A stretch of 64,000 bases of DNA, taken from assembly GCA_963844625.1 (NCBI GenBank), contig CAWJPF010000017.1:12905-76904 (forward strand), read 5' to 3'. The notes beneath the pieces were generated by a model, which saw nothing but the letters and a program-made list of their open reading frames with translations, was not told the origin of the DNA and ran no database searches. The position numbers and the translations under genes were made by a program. This document shows, piece by piece, positions 34,449 through 42,780 of this stretch. Position 1 is the stretch's first letter, and every line of letters begins with the position of its first letter. This DNA comes from Palsa-504 sp963844625. GTDB lineage: Bacteria > Actinomycetota > Actinomycetes > Streptosporangiales > Streptosporangiaceae.

Positions 34449-35023
34449 CCGGCGTCAGCCGCGGGGCCGCGAGACTGCTCGCGACGGTCCTGCTCGGCGC
34501 GGGCTGCGTGGTTTGGGCGACGGTTCCGTTGGTGCACAGCGGCTGGGCGGGCTTCGCGCTGTTCCTCGCGATCGCGGGGGTGGCCGCGGGCGCGCTGCGG
34601 CTCGCGCTGGCCGCGGTCCCGGTGGCGGAGGACAGCTACCTGCTGCCTGCGCCGGTGCGTGCCGGGCTCAGGTTCCTCGAGACCCTGCGCGCGGTGCCCT
34701 GGGAGGAGGGCGCGGTCATCGCCATCGTGTGGCTGGAGGTGCTGCACCGGCCCTGGCCGTGGCATACGGCGGTCCTCGGGGCCGCGCTGCTCGCGTACCT
34801 GCTCGCCACGCACCTGGCCGAGACTGACGCGTCCCTGGAGGTGCTGCGGCCGCAGGCCCGGGTGCTGGCCGCGGGCGCGGCCCTGCTCGCGCTCGGCGCC
34901 GGGGCGGGGATGCTCCCCGCGTCCGGCCCGGGAGCCGGCTCGGCCCTGCTGCGGCTGGTGGCGGCGGGCGCGCTCATCGCCGCGGCCGGCCTCGTCCTGC
35001 CGTACGTAGCGCGGGATCGGTGA
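34445..35023 (+). CDS. Membrane protein, last gene of the MoxR/DUF58 operon
   Basis: 192 residues from GTG 34445 (GTGA overlap). At least five hydrophobic helices (about 10-28, 32-56, 85-100, 105-120, 137-190) with short polar loops and an ALLALGAGAGMLPASG turn. No domain is recognised. Position at the end of a tightly coupled operon suggests a membrane subunit of the same complex. The 3' side is followed by a repeat- and G-rich spacer. Confidence 0.78.
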   Translation: MTGVSRGAARLLATVLLGAGCVVWATVPLVHSGWAGFALFLAIAGVAAGALRLALAAVPVAEDSYLLPAPVRAGLRFLETLRAVPWEEGAVIAIVWLEVLHRPWPWHTAVLGAALLAYLLATHLAETDASLEVLRPQARVLAAGAALLALGAGAGMLPASGPGAGSALLRLVAAGALIAAAGLVLPYVARDR

Positions 35024-35031
35024 ACGCAGTG

Positions 35032-35078
35032 AAAGCCCGGTTTCAGCACGCTATCGGGTGGTGGAAGCCCGGTTTCAT
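35032..35078 (+). repeat. Two 13-14 bp direct repeats
   Basis: AAGCCCGGTTTCA occurs at 35033-35045 and 35066-35078 (33-bp period). Each copy with its flanks can also fold as a short TGAAA/TTTCA stem in the first case. They sit just after the stop of the last MoxR-operon gene and may act in transcription termination or processing. Confidence 0.6.
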
Positions 35079-35097
35079 TACGCGGTGGGCCGACGGC

Positions 35098-35156
35098 GGG
35101 CCGGGGGTTGTGGGGATATACAAGGGGGGGCGGTAATAGAGCGGGCTTCTTGGGGG
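35098..35156 (+). other. G-tract cluster before the amidohydrolase operon
   Basis: Runs of 3, 5, 4, 7, 3 and 6 G residues lie within 60 bases on the plus strand, with loops of 2, 4, 8, 12 and 6 bases. A G-quadruplex is possible on the non-template strand. It stands 70 bp upstream of the nitrilase-family gene start. Confidence 0.5.
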
Positions 35157-35227
35157 GTGACGGGTTACGGGCAGGCTGGTCAGGCGGCAAGATAGGGATT
35201 CACGCGGAACACGGAAGGGCAGGAGCG

Positions 35228-36070
35228 ATGGCTGACATTGTCCGGGCCGGGCTTATCCAGCAGCGCTGGACCGGGGACAAGGATTCGATGATCGAGGCGG
35301 CGGTGAGCCATATCCAGACGGCGGCCTCGGCCGGCGCGCAGGTGGTCTGCCTCCAGGAGCTGTTCTACGGGCCTTACTTCTGCCAGGTGCAGGACGCTGA
35401 CTATTACTCCTACACCGAGGCCATCCCGGACGGGCCGACCACCCGGCGGCTGCAGGAGGTGGCCCGCCAGCACAGCATCGTGATCATCGCGCCGATGTAC
35501 GAGGAAGAGCACCCGGGCATCTACTACAACACCGCCGCGGTGATCGACGCCGACGGGACCTACCTGGGCAAGTACCGCAAGACCCACCTTCCGCAGGTGA
35601 AGGGCTTCTGGGAGAAGTTCTACTTCCGGCCGGGCAACCTCGGCTACCCGGTCTTCGACACCGCGGCCGGCCGGATCGGCGTGTACATCTGCTACGACCG
35701 GCACTTCCCCGAGGGCTGGCGGGCGCTCGGCCTGGCCGGCGCCCGGATCGTGTTCAACCCGTCGGCGACCAGCCGCGGCCTGTCCCAGTACCTGTGGCGC
35801 CTCGAGCAGCCCGCCGCCGCGGTCGCCAACGAGTACTTCGTTGGCGCGATCAACCGGGTCGGCATCGAGCCGCTCGGCGACAATGACTTCTACGGTCAGA
35901 CCTACTTCGCGGACCCGCGGGGCCAGGTCGTCGGCGACGCCGCCGCCGACGACAAGGACGAGGTGCTGGTGCGCGACCTGGACATGGAGCAGCTCGCCGA
36001 GGTCAGGAACCTGTGGCAGTTCTACCGCGACCGCCGCCCCGACCAGTACGGATCCCTGGTGCAGCCATGA
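35228..36070 (+). CDS. Nitrilase-superfamily amidohydrolase (beta-ureidopropionase / N-carbamoylputrescine amidase-like)
   Basis: 280 residues from ATG 35228 with AGGAG 3-4 bases upstream. The catalytic triad is Glu-44 (CLQELF), Lys-118 (YRKTHLP) and Cys-155 (YICYDRHFPEG). The extended motifs FWEKFYFRPGN, SATSRGLSQYLWRLEQPAAAVANEYFVGAINRVG match the beta-ureidopropionase/N-carbamoyl hydrolase branch. It would split an N-carbamoyl compound to amine, CO2 and ammonia in the cytoplasm. The next gene is a hydantoinase/dihydropyrimidinase 27 bp away, which produces exactly such N-carbamoyl products. Confidence 0.9.
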   Translation: MADIVRAGLIQQRWTGDKDSMIEAAVSHIQTAASAGAQVVCLQELFYGPYFCQVQDADYYSYTEAIPDGPTTRRLQEVARQHSIVIIAPMYEEEHPGIYYNTAAVIDADGTYLGKYRKTHLPQVKGFWEKFYFRPGNLGYPVFDTAAGRIGVYICYDRHFPEGWRALGLAGARIVFNPSATSRGLSQYLWRLEQPAAAVANEYFVGAINRVGIEPLGDNDFYGQTYFADPRGQVVGDAAADDKDEVLVRDLDMEQLAEVRNLWQFYRDRRPDQYGSLVQP

Positions 36071-36097
36071 GCGAGCCCAGCGCGAGCGAGGGATAAA

Positions 36098-37495
36098 ATG
36101 AGCATCCTGATCACAGGGGGCACGGTGGTGACGGCGGCGGGGACGCTGGACGCCGACGTGCTTGTGGACGGCGAGAAGATCGCCTCCGTGTTCCCGCGCC
36201 TGCGGAACTACGCGGTCAGCGTGGCGGCGGACCGGGTCATCGACGCGACGGGCAAGTACGTGCTGCCCGGCGGGATCGACGTGCACACGCACATGGAGAT
36301 GCCGTTCGGCGGCACCTCGTCGGTGGACACGTTCGAGACCGGCACCCGCGCCGCGGCCTGGGGCGGCACGACCACCATCGTTGACTTCGCCGTCCAGGCC
36401 AAGGGCACCTCGCTGCTCGCCACACTGGACAAGTGGCACGCCAAGGCGGACGGCAACTGCGCGATCGACTACGGCTTCCACATGATCGTCTCCGACGTCA
36501 ACGACACGACGCTGAAGGAGATGGACGCCTGCATTGCGGCCGGGGTGAACAGCTTCAAGATGTTCATGGCCTACCCCGGCGTGTTCTACGCGACCGACGG
36601 CGAGATCCTGCTCGCCATGCAGCAGGCCGCCCGCAGCGGCGCGACGGTGATGATGCACGCGGAGAACGGCATCGCCATCGACCAGCTGGTCGCGCAGGCG
36701 CTCGCGGCTGGCCGCACAGAGCCGGTGAACCACGGCCTGACCAGGCCGCCCGAGCTCGAAGGCGAGGCCACCTCGCGGGCGATCACGCTGGCCAAGGTGG
36801 CGAACTGCCCGCTGTACATCGTGCACCTGTCGGCCAGCCAGGCGCTCGAGGCGGTCGCCGAGGCGCGCGATACCGGGCAGAACGTGTTCGCCGAGACCTG
36901 CCCGCAGTACCTGTACCTGTCCATCGACGACTTGGCCCGGCCGGACTTCGAGGGGGCGAAGTTCGTCGCCTCACCGCCGCTGCGTCCCAGGGAGCACCAG
37001 GACTCGCTGTGGCGCGGCCTGCGGACTAATGACCTGTCCGTGGTGTCGACCGACCACTGCCCGTTCTGCTTCAAGGACCAGAAGGAACTGGGCCGGGGGG
37101 ACTTCTCCAAGATCCCCAACGGCATGCCGGGCGTCGAGCACCGGATGGACCTGCTGCACGCCGGCGTGGTGGCGGGCCAGCTCACCCTGCCGCGCTGGGT
37201 GGAGGTCGCCTCCACCACGCCGGCCAGGATGTTCGGCCTGTACCCGCGCAAGGGGGTGATCGCGGCCGGCTCCGACGCCGACATCGTGATCTACGACCCG
37301 CAGGCGCGGCAGACGCTGTCGGCGGCGACCCACCACATGAACGTGGACTACTCCGCCTACGAGGGCATGGAGATCACCGGGCGGGTCGTGACCACCCTGG
37401 CCCGCGGCCGCGTGGTGATCGATGACGGCACCTACCAGGGCAATCCCGGGTACGGGACGTTCCTCCCCCGCGGGCTGAATCAGTATCTGCTGTAG
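36098..37495 (+). CDS. hydA: Dihydropyrimidinase / D-hydantoinase
   Basis: 465 residues from ATG 36098 with GAGGGATAAA before it. The amidohydrolase barrel has DVHTHMEMPFGGTSSVD (two His metal ligands), the carboxylated lysine Lys-154 in NSFKMFMAYPG, TVMMHAENG and YIVHLSA (His ligands), and VSTDHCPFCF with the metal Asp. All catalytic residues of the binuclear zinc site are in place. It opens the ring of dihydrouracil or hydantoins to N-carbamoyl amino acids, handed to the adjacent hydrolase. Usual length for the family. Confidence 0.93.
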   Translation: MSILITGGTVVTAAGTLDADVLVDGEKIASVFPRLRNYAVSVAADRVIDATGKYVLPGGIDVHTHMEMPFGGTSSVDTFETGTRAAAWGGTTTIVDFAVQAKGTSLLATLDKWHAKADGNCAIDYGFHMIVSDVNDTTLKEMDACIAAGVNSFKMFMAYPGVFYATDGEILLAMQQAARSGATVMMHAENGIAIDQLVAQALAAGRTEPVNHGLTRPPELEGEATSRAITLAKVANCPLYIVHLSASQALEAVAEARDTGQNVFAETCPQYLYLSIDDLARPDFEGAKFVASPPLRPREHQDSLWRGLRTNDLSVVSTDHCPFCFKDQKELGRGDFSKIPNGMPGVEHRMDLLHAGVVAGQLTLPRWVEVASTTPARMFGLYPRKGVIAAGSDADIVIYDPQARQTLSAATHHMNVDYSAYEGMEITGRVVTTLARGRVVIDDGTYQGNPGYGTFLPRGLNQYLL

Positions 37496-37524
37496 CTGGT
37501 ACCGGCGTTCGTTCGGAGGAAATT

Positions 37525-38520
37525 ATGGATTTTGGGGTGGTGCTGCAGACCAACCCGCCCGCTAGCGCCGTGGTCGCGATGATGCAGCGGGCCGAGGAGG
37601 CGGGCTTCGGCTACGGGTGGACGTGGGACTCGCACGTGCTGTGGCAGGAGCCGTTCGTCATCTACTCGCGGATCCTGGCCGCGACCTCCGCGCTGACCGT
37701 CGGGCCGATGGTGACCAACCCGGGGACCAGGGACTGGTCGGTCACCGCGTCGCTGTTCGCCACGCTCAACGACATGTACGGCAACCGGACCGTCTGCGGG
37801 ATCGGCCGCGGTGACTCGGCGCGGCGGGTCATCGGCCAGCCGCCCATGTCTCTCGCCACCTTGTCCGAGGCGATGACGGTGATCAAGGGCCTGGCCGAGG
37901 GGCGCGAGGTCACGCTGCACGGCCAGCCGCTGCGCATCCCGTGGGTGCGGAACGGCCAGCTCGAGATCTGGATGGCCGCGTACGGGCCGAAGGCGCTGAA
38001 GCTCACCGGCGAGCAGGCCGACGGCTTCATCCTGCAGACGGCCGACCCGGACATCGCGCGGTGGACCATCGGGGCGGTGCGCGCCGCGGCGCAGGCGGCC
38101 GGACGTGACCCTTCCGATATCACCATCTGCGTGGCGGCGCCCGGCTACGTCGGCCCCGACCTGCCGCACCAGCGGGAGCAGCTGCGGTGGTTCGGCGGCA
38201 TGGTCGGCAATCACGTGGCCGACCTCGTGGCCAGGTACGGCACTGACGGGCCGGTGCCCCGCGCGCTGACCGACTACATCGCCGGGCGCAAGGGCTACGA
38301 CTACGCGCATCACGGCAAGTCGGATAACCCGTCGGTGGACTTCGTGCCGGACGAGATCGTGGACCGGTTCTGCCTGCTCGGCCCGGCTAGCGCCCACGTG
38401 GACCGGCTGCGCGAGCTGGCCGGGATCGGGGTCAACCAGTTCGCCCTCTACCTGATGCACGACGAGGAGGAGAAGACGCTCGCCGCCTACCGCGACGAGG
38501 TCATCCCTGTGCTGCGGTGA
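37525..38520 (+). CDS. Luciferase-like (LLM) F420-dependent oxidoreductase
   Basis: 331 residues from ATG 37525 with GGAGGAAA 3 bases upstream. FGVVLQTNPPASAVVAMMQRAEEAGFGYGWTWDSH is the first strand and F420-binding edge; GPMVTNPGTRDWSVTASLFATLNDMY and GIGRGDSARRVIG follow. The barrel has no flavin monooxygenase features. LLM proteins of this subgroup recur next to hydantoinase genes. It may carry out the reduction or oxidation step of the same catabolic route, so F420 chemistry would replace NADPH-dihydropyrimidine dehydrogenase. That role is inference. Stop overlaps the convergent gene by 20 bp. Confidence 0.88.
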   Translation: MDFGVVLQTNPPASAVVAMMQRAEEAGFGYGWTWDSHVLWQEPFVIYSRILAATSALTVGPMVTNPGTRDWSVTASLFATLNDMYGNRTVCGIGRGDSARRVIGQPPMSLATLSEAMTVIKGLAEGREVTLHGQPLRIPWVRNGQLEIWMAAYGPKALKLTGEQADGFILQTADPDIARWTIGAVRAAAQAAGRDPSDITICVAAPGYVGPDLPHQREQLRWFGGMVGNHVADLVARYGTDGPVPRALTDYIAGRKGYDYAHHGKSDNPSVDFVPDEIVDRFCLLGPASAHVDRLRELAGIGVNQFALYLMHDEEEKTLAAYRDEVIPVLR

Positions 38521-39943
38521 AGCTGCTCGTCGTGGCGGTGGGGGTGGCGGACGGCGCCGGGACCAGGCCCCGCACGTCTGGCAGCGCCTGCTGGTCAGTC
38601 AGCGCGATGACCAGTTCCCCGGCCGCGGTCGGGTGCAGCGGTGCCGGATCGCCGGGGCCCTGCACGTAGGGCTCGGCGGTACACAGCTCGTGGCCGGTGA
38701 ACGACGGGCCGGCGACGCCGAATCCGAACGTCTCGGCCCCCTGGGCCAGGACCTTGTTCAGCTGCCCGAGCCGGGACAGCAGCGCCTTTTCCTTGGCGGC
38801 GGTGATGCCGTATCTGGCCAGGCAGCCGATGTCCGACCCGAACGGCGAGTAGTACTGGTTGATCAGGACGGCGGGGTTGCCGGGCAGTTCGGCCAGGTCC
38901 AGGAGGAGCTCGTAGTAACTGCGGGTGAACGCGCTGAGCTGGGCGTTGAAGTATGCGGAGGACACCTTGTCGTTGCATACGGCGCTGGCCACGCACAGCC
39001 GGGTCATGATCGACCACTGGACGTCGTCGGCGCCGACGCTGACGATGATCACCTTGGCGTGGGTGGCCTGCTCGGCCTCGACCAGCTGGGGCGGCGCCAC
39101 CTGCCCGTTGCCGCGGACCTGGGCGCCGAGCAGGCCGTTCTGGATGGTCGCGCCGCTGCAGGCCAGGTTCAGCACGTTCCAGTGGTTCACCGTGGCCAGG
39201 TCGGCGGCGTAGGACTCGCCGCTGCGCCCGCACGCCTGGTCCAGGGCGGTGGCGCCGGCCGGGAGCGGGTTGCCCACGGCGGCCGCGGTCGAGTCGCCGA
39301 TCACGACCGCCTGCACCCCGGTCAGCGGCTTGGTGACGGTTGGCTGGGGCGCTTGGAGCGGGTCGGTGCCGACCAGGTCATCGAGGGTCTTGACGCTGCG
39401 CAGGACCTTGGGGGTGCTGGACGCGGTCAGCAGAACCCCGCCGACGTTCACGGCGCAGACGACGACCAGGCCCGCGATCACGGTTTTCGCCATTTTCGCG
39501 TGCGATTGCCTGCTGATCCCGGCCACCGCGAGCAGCCCGACGACGGCGAAGCCGACCGCGATCAGCGTCTCCCACTCGAAGTAGCGCGTCCAGCCCTGCG
39601 CCAGCTGCTGGCTGAGGCTGAGCTTGAGCTCGCGCGGGTTATCCGAGCGCAGCAACTGGGCGACCTGGGGGTCGATGGTGATGTGGGTGAGCTGCAGCAG
39701 CGGCCGGATCGGGCCCTCGAACTCGGGCTTGGTCGGAATCACCTGGCCGAACAGGTCAAGCTCGCCCGGGCCCGACAGGCTGAGGTCAGCAACGACCGCT
39801 CCCACCTGGGCGGTCTGGCCGGCTGCGGAAACCGTCTGCAACGGCGCGACCTGCAGGGCCAGCCAGATCGAGCCTGCGGTGATGATGACGAATGCGACGA
39901 GATAAAAGGCGGTGATCCTGGTCAGTCGCAGGACTGCGGAAAT
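38501..39943 (-). CDS. Membrane-anchored SGNH/GDSL-type hydrolase
   Basis: 480 residues if begun at ATT 39943. A canonical start exists only at TTG 39841 (446 residues), but the frame upstream encodes a clear membrane helix (ITAFYLVAFVIITAGSIWLA) and AGGGAG stands 6 bases before the ATT. Two more helices lie near residues 125-140 and 155-175. The outer catalytic part has VVIGDSTAAAVGN (nucleophile Ser), SVGADDVQW (block III, D instead of N) and APLHPTAAG (catalytic His, with Thr instead of Asp). Esterase or acyl-transfer activity on envelope substrates is likely. The C-terminus is Pro/Thr-rich. Confidence 0.72.
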   Translation of the reverse strand: MSAVLRLTRITAFYLVAFVIITAGSIWLALQVAPLQTVSAAGQTAQVGAVVADLSLSGPGELDLFGQVIPTKPEFEGPIRPLLQLTHITIDPQVAQLLRSDNPRELKLSLSQQLAQGWTRYFEWETLIAVGFAVVGLLAVAGISRQSHAKMAKTVIAGLVVVCAVNVGGVLLTASSTPKVLRSVKTLDDLVGTDPLQAPQPTVTKPLTGVQAVVIGDSTAAAVGNPLPAGATALDQACGRSGESYAADLATVNHWNVLNLACSGATIQNGLLGAQVRGNGQVAPPQLVEAEQATHAKVIIVSVGADDVQWSIMTRLCVASAVCNDKVSSAYFNAQLSAFTRSYYELLLDLAELPGNPAVLINQYYSPFGSDIGCLARYGITAAKEKALLSRLGQLNKVLAQGAETFGFGVAGPSFTGHELCTAEPYVQGPGDPAPLHPTAAGELVIALTDQQALPDVRGLVPAPSATPTATTSSFTAAQG

Positions 39944-40027
39944 AACACACTCCCTGGCGTCGTGGCCTCGCCTTCTTACGCTACCCCGCGTCCGGCTGCT
40001 GGCAACCCGTGACGGTTTGCTCCTTCG

Positions 40028-42418
40028 TCACAGGTCTCCCTTACGCTCCAGGTAGTTCAGCGCGACCCAGCCGAACGGGACCGGAAGCCAGAAGGTCAGC
40101 AGCCGGAACAGCAGCACGGCGCTGACCGCGACCGCGCCCGGCAGGCCCGCGGCGGTGAGGCCGGCGGTCAGCGCCGCTTCCACGCCGCCGATCCCGCCGG
40201 GGGTGGGAATGATCGAGCCGATGGCGCTGCCGGTCAGGTACACCACGGCGATGGCCGCCATCGGGACCGACCGGCCGAACGCCGCGACGCACACGGTCAG
40301 GCACAAGATGTAGGCCGCATCCAGGACCAGCGCGCCGCCGATGCCCAGGGCGAGCTTGCGCGGATGCTGCGCGATCTCGAGCAGCCGGGGCAGCACCTGC
40401 TCGAGCGTGGGCGCCAGGCGGGCGCGCAGCAGATGCCGCCCGGCGGGGACCGCGAGCACCGCGAGCGCGGCGGCGACGAGCCCGGCGAGCACGAAGTAGG
40501 CCCACCTCGGCGGCTGGATCGTGTACTTCAGCGTCGTGCCCGCGATCGCGGCGAACACCGCGATCAGCAGGATGTGCAGGACGAACGACACCACCTGGGC
40601 GACGCCGACGCTGGCTGCGGCGACCGCCGCGGGGACCTTCCTGCGCTGCAGGTACCGGATGTTCAGCGCGGCGCCGCCGACGGCGGCAGGGGTGACCAGC
40701 GTGACGAAGGATCCGGCCACCTGGGCGAGCAGCGTGCGCAGGAAGGGCAGCCGGTCGGTGACGAAGCCGGACAGCGACATCGCGGCGCCCACGTAGGTTA
40801 CGGCCGACAGGGCCAGCGCGGCGATGCTCCAGTGCCAGTTCGCCGAGCGCAGCACGCTGGCCAGGCTCTCCCGCGCGAGCTCGCCGGCCAGCAGGTAGGC
40901 GGCGACGACGCTCGCGACCAGCGTCAGCAGCGTGCGCAGCCGGACGCGCTCCAGGCGGACGGTGTCCACCGCGCCGCCCGGGATGGCGGCGAGCAGCCGC
41001 TTGCGGAGCGCGGGCAGCACGTCGCGGCGGCGGCGCAGCGCCCGCCGGGTGGAACGGGCCAGCACGACCGGTTGCAGCAGCGGCACCACGGCCACGAGTT
41101 CGTCGGGACTCTCCTTCTCGACGGCCAGCGCGGCCGACCGGTCCGGTCCCACGTAGAGCGACAGCTCGGCCAGGAGCTGGGCCACGTCCAGGCGGACCTG
41201 GAGGTCGCTGGCGGCCACATCGCCGTCGCCTGGATCGAGCAGGATCGCCTGGCCGTCGTCGGTCAGCAGGATGCGGTCGGCGGTCAGCCCCCGGTGCGTG
41301 ACGTGACGGGCGTGCAGCCGGCCCACCGCGTCCCAGATATGCCTGAGTTCGGCGTCGCTGCACCCGGGGTTCCGCGCGGCCAGCGTGGTGCCGTCGTGGT
41401 GCTCGAAGGCGAGCACGGAGGCTTCCGGCCCGACCCGGACCAGGGCCCGCAGCCGCGGCGTGGGCGCGCCCGCGTCTTCCGCGGCGTAGGACAGCAGCGC
41501 CCGGCGCTCGACCGCGTGCTCCACGGACAGCGGGGCGTTGCGCGATACCTGCCCGAGGAGCCGGATCGACCGGTAGACCCGGTAGATCGCGCCGGCCGCC
41601 TGCTGGTCCCGGTCGTAGACGACCACGTCGAGCCGGCCGCGGTCGCGCGTCGTCACCGCGTAGTGGCGGGATCCGGCCACTCCGGTCGTGGCCTGGGGTT
41701 GCCGCCGGATGGCCGTCACCGGCAGGTCCGTGCCGGTCAGCACGGCCGCGATATCCCGGGCGCTGGGCCGCTGGGAGGTGGTGCCGGCGACGTACCTGAC
41801 GGCGAGGCCGATCGCCCGGCCCGCGAGCAGCGTGATCAGGAGGGCCAGAACGGTCGTGCGCAGCGTCTCGACCTGTACCACCGAGTACACGCCGACGGCC
41901 ACCCACAGGGCGTTCCGCCACGCGGGCCGCCCGACGAGACCGACCATGGTGGCGTACGCGACCAGGCCGGCCAGGTACGGGTCCAGGGCGGCGACGTGGC
42001 TGACCCCCGGACGGGACATGACGATCGCGTCGTAGAGCCGGGCGGCGGCCTCGTCCCGGAGCAGCGCGTTAACCAGCGCCATCACGGCCACGGTCAGGGC
42101 GCCCGTCGCCACCGCCTCGAAGAGCCGTCGCGGCTGGCGCATGAAAAGCAGCTGGACGGCCAGCGCCACCGGCAGGATGAGCAGGGCAAACAGCGCCAGC
42201 GTGGGCGCCACCGTGAGCAGCGCGTGCGGCAGCCGCCTGCTCGCGCCCACGATGTCCGTCTCCACGCCGCTCGTGGTCGCGCTGGCCGCGACGCCGGCCG
42301 CGGCCAGCACGACGATCTCGGCGCAGGACAGGGCGCAGCGCAGCAGGTCGACCGGCTTGCGGATACGGCGCTCGAGGTGATCCTCGACCTGGATCTCGCC
42401 CGGCTGCGGTGGCGTCAC
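40028..42418 (-). CDS. Kinase-like/flippase (lysylphosphatidylglycerol-synthase TM) fusion membrane protein
   Basis: 796 residues from GTG 42418. The N-terminal third has about six membrane helices. Residues about 270-470 look like a protein-kinase-like or aminoglycoside-phosphotransferase-like fold: VLAFEHHDGTTL and THRGLTADRILLTDDGQAILLDPGDGDV correspond to the HRD-x4-N and DFG segments, but the catalytic Asp is Gly (HRG). The C-terminal third (about 500-790) is the flippase-like domain (TIGR00374/MprF/AglD): FVTLVTPAAVGGAALNIRYLQRR and SIIPTPGGIGGVEAALTAGLTAAGLP. Such proteins are thought to move lipid-linked compounds; the central domain may sense or regulate. It precedes an SGNH hydrolase gene in the same direction. 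Confidence 0.83.
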   Translation of the reverse strand: MTPPQPGEIQVEDHLERRIRKPVDLLRCALSCAEIVVLAAAGVAASATTSGVETDIVGASRRLPHALLTVAPTLALFALLILPVALAVQLLFMRQPRRLFEAVATGALTVAVMALVNALLRDEAAARLYDAIVMSRPGVSHVAALDPYLAGLVAYATMVGLVGRPAWRNALWVAVGVYSVVQVETLRTTVLALLITLLAGRAIGLAVRYVAGTTSQRPSARDIAAVLTGTDLPVTAIRRQPQATTGVAGSRHYAVTTRDRGRLDVVVYDRDQQAAGAIYRVYRSIRLLGQVSRNAPLSVEHAVERRALLSYAAEDAGAPTPRLRALVRVGPEASVLAFEHHDGTTLAARNPGCSDAELRHIWDAVGRLHARHVTHRGLTADRILLTDDGQAILLDPGDGDVAASDLQVRLDVAQLLAELSLYVGPDRSAALAVEKESPDELVAVVPLLQPVVLARSTRRALRRRRDVLPALRKRLLAAIPGGAVDTVRLERVRLRTLLTLVASVVAAYLLAGELARESLASVLRSANWHWSIAALALSAVTYVGAAMSLSGFVTDRLPFLRTLLAQVAGSFVTLVTPAAVGGAALNIRYLQRRKVPAAVAAASVGVAQVVSFVLHILLIAVFAAIAGTTLKYTIQPPRWAYFVLAGLVAAALAVLAVPAGRHLLRARLAPTLEQVLPRLLEIAQHPRKLALGIGGALVLDAAYILCLTVCVAAFGRSVPMAAIAVVYLTGSAIGSIIPTPGGIGGVEAALTAGLTAAGLPGAVAVSAVLLFRLLTFWLPVPFGWVALNYLERKGDL

Positions 42419-42780
42419 GACACGATCGTTTCACCTGGCCGTCCTGCGGCATAGCCGGACCGCTCCCGGGCCCGGCGGCGCGCCGCGCGGCGAGCCGTGG
42501 GTGGCGGGGCTCACCGCGTCGCGCCCGCCGTCCGTGGCCGCCGTCCCGGCCTGATGCGAGTGACAGCCGCCGTCCGAAAGGCCCGCGGTACCACAACGAT
42601 GGAGCATCGTCGTTGCTCTAGCCACAGCGATGGAGCATCGCTGTGGTTGCGCGGCGCGCTGAGGGCCACGAGCGGCGGGAGGCAGGGCGCTGGCAGCCGC
42701 TGGACGGCCGCGCGATGGCCGGTAGCGGATTGGACCCGCGGACGTTTCGTCGCCGGGCGGCCTCGGCTATCGTCCCTGAC
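42419..42780. other. 362-bp divergent intergenic region
   Basis: Between the flippase-like gene and the hydroxyacid oxidase gene. No frame here has protein character, although one upstream frame is open into the oxidase gene. It contains the paired palindromic repeats at 42591-42646. Promoters for both genes should lie here, but no consensus hexamers stand out. Confidence 0.6.
42591..42646. promoter_or_regulatory. Two tandem 25-bp palindromic units, 31-bp period
   Basis: CCACAGCGATG-GAG-CATCGCTGTGG (42622-42646) is a perfect 11-bp-arm palindrome. The copy at 42591-42615 has the same left arm and centre, but its right arm has diverged (one inserted base, CATCGTCGTTG). The two copies repeat every 31 bp, about three helical turns, so two regulator dimers could bind on the same face. 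Confidence 0.7.

Noticed and set aside
40364..42454. Long plus-strand open frame (about 700 codons) opposite the flippase-like gene
   Set aside because: It is the antisense of a recognisable membrane protein; its translation is Gln/Arg/Asp/Gly-rich with no motif. High GC leaves antisense frames free of stops. The same applies to long antisense frames over 3203-4351, 35180-36826, 45886-46305, 51040-52662, 53161-54183 and 59347-61224.
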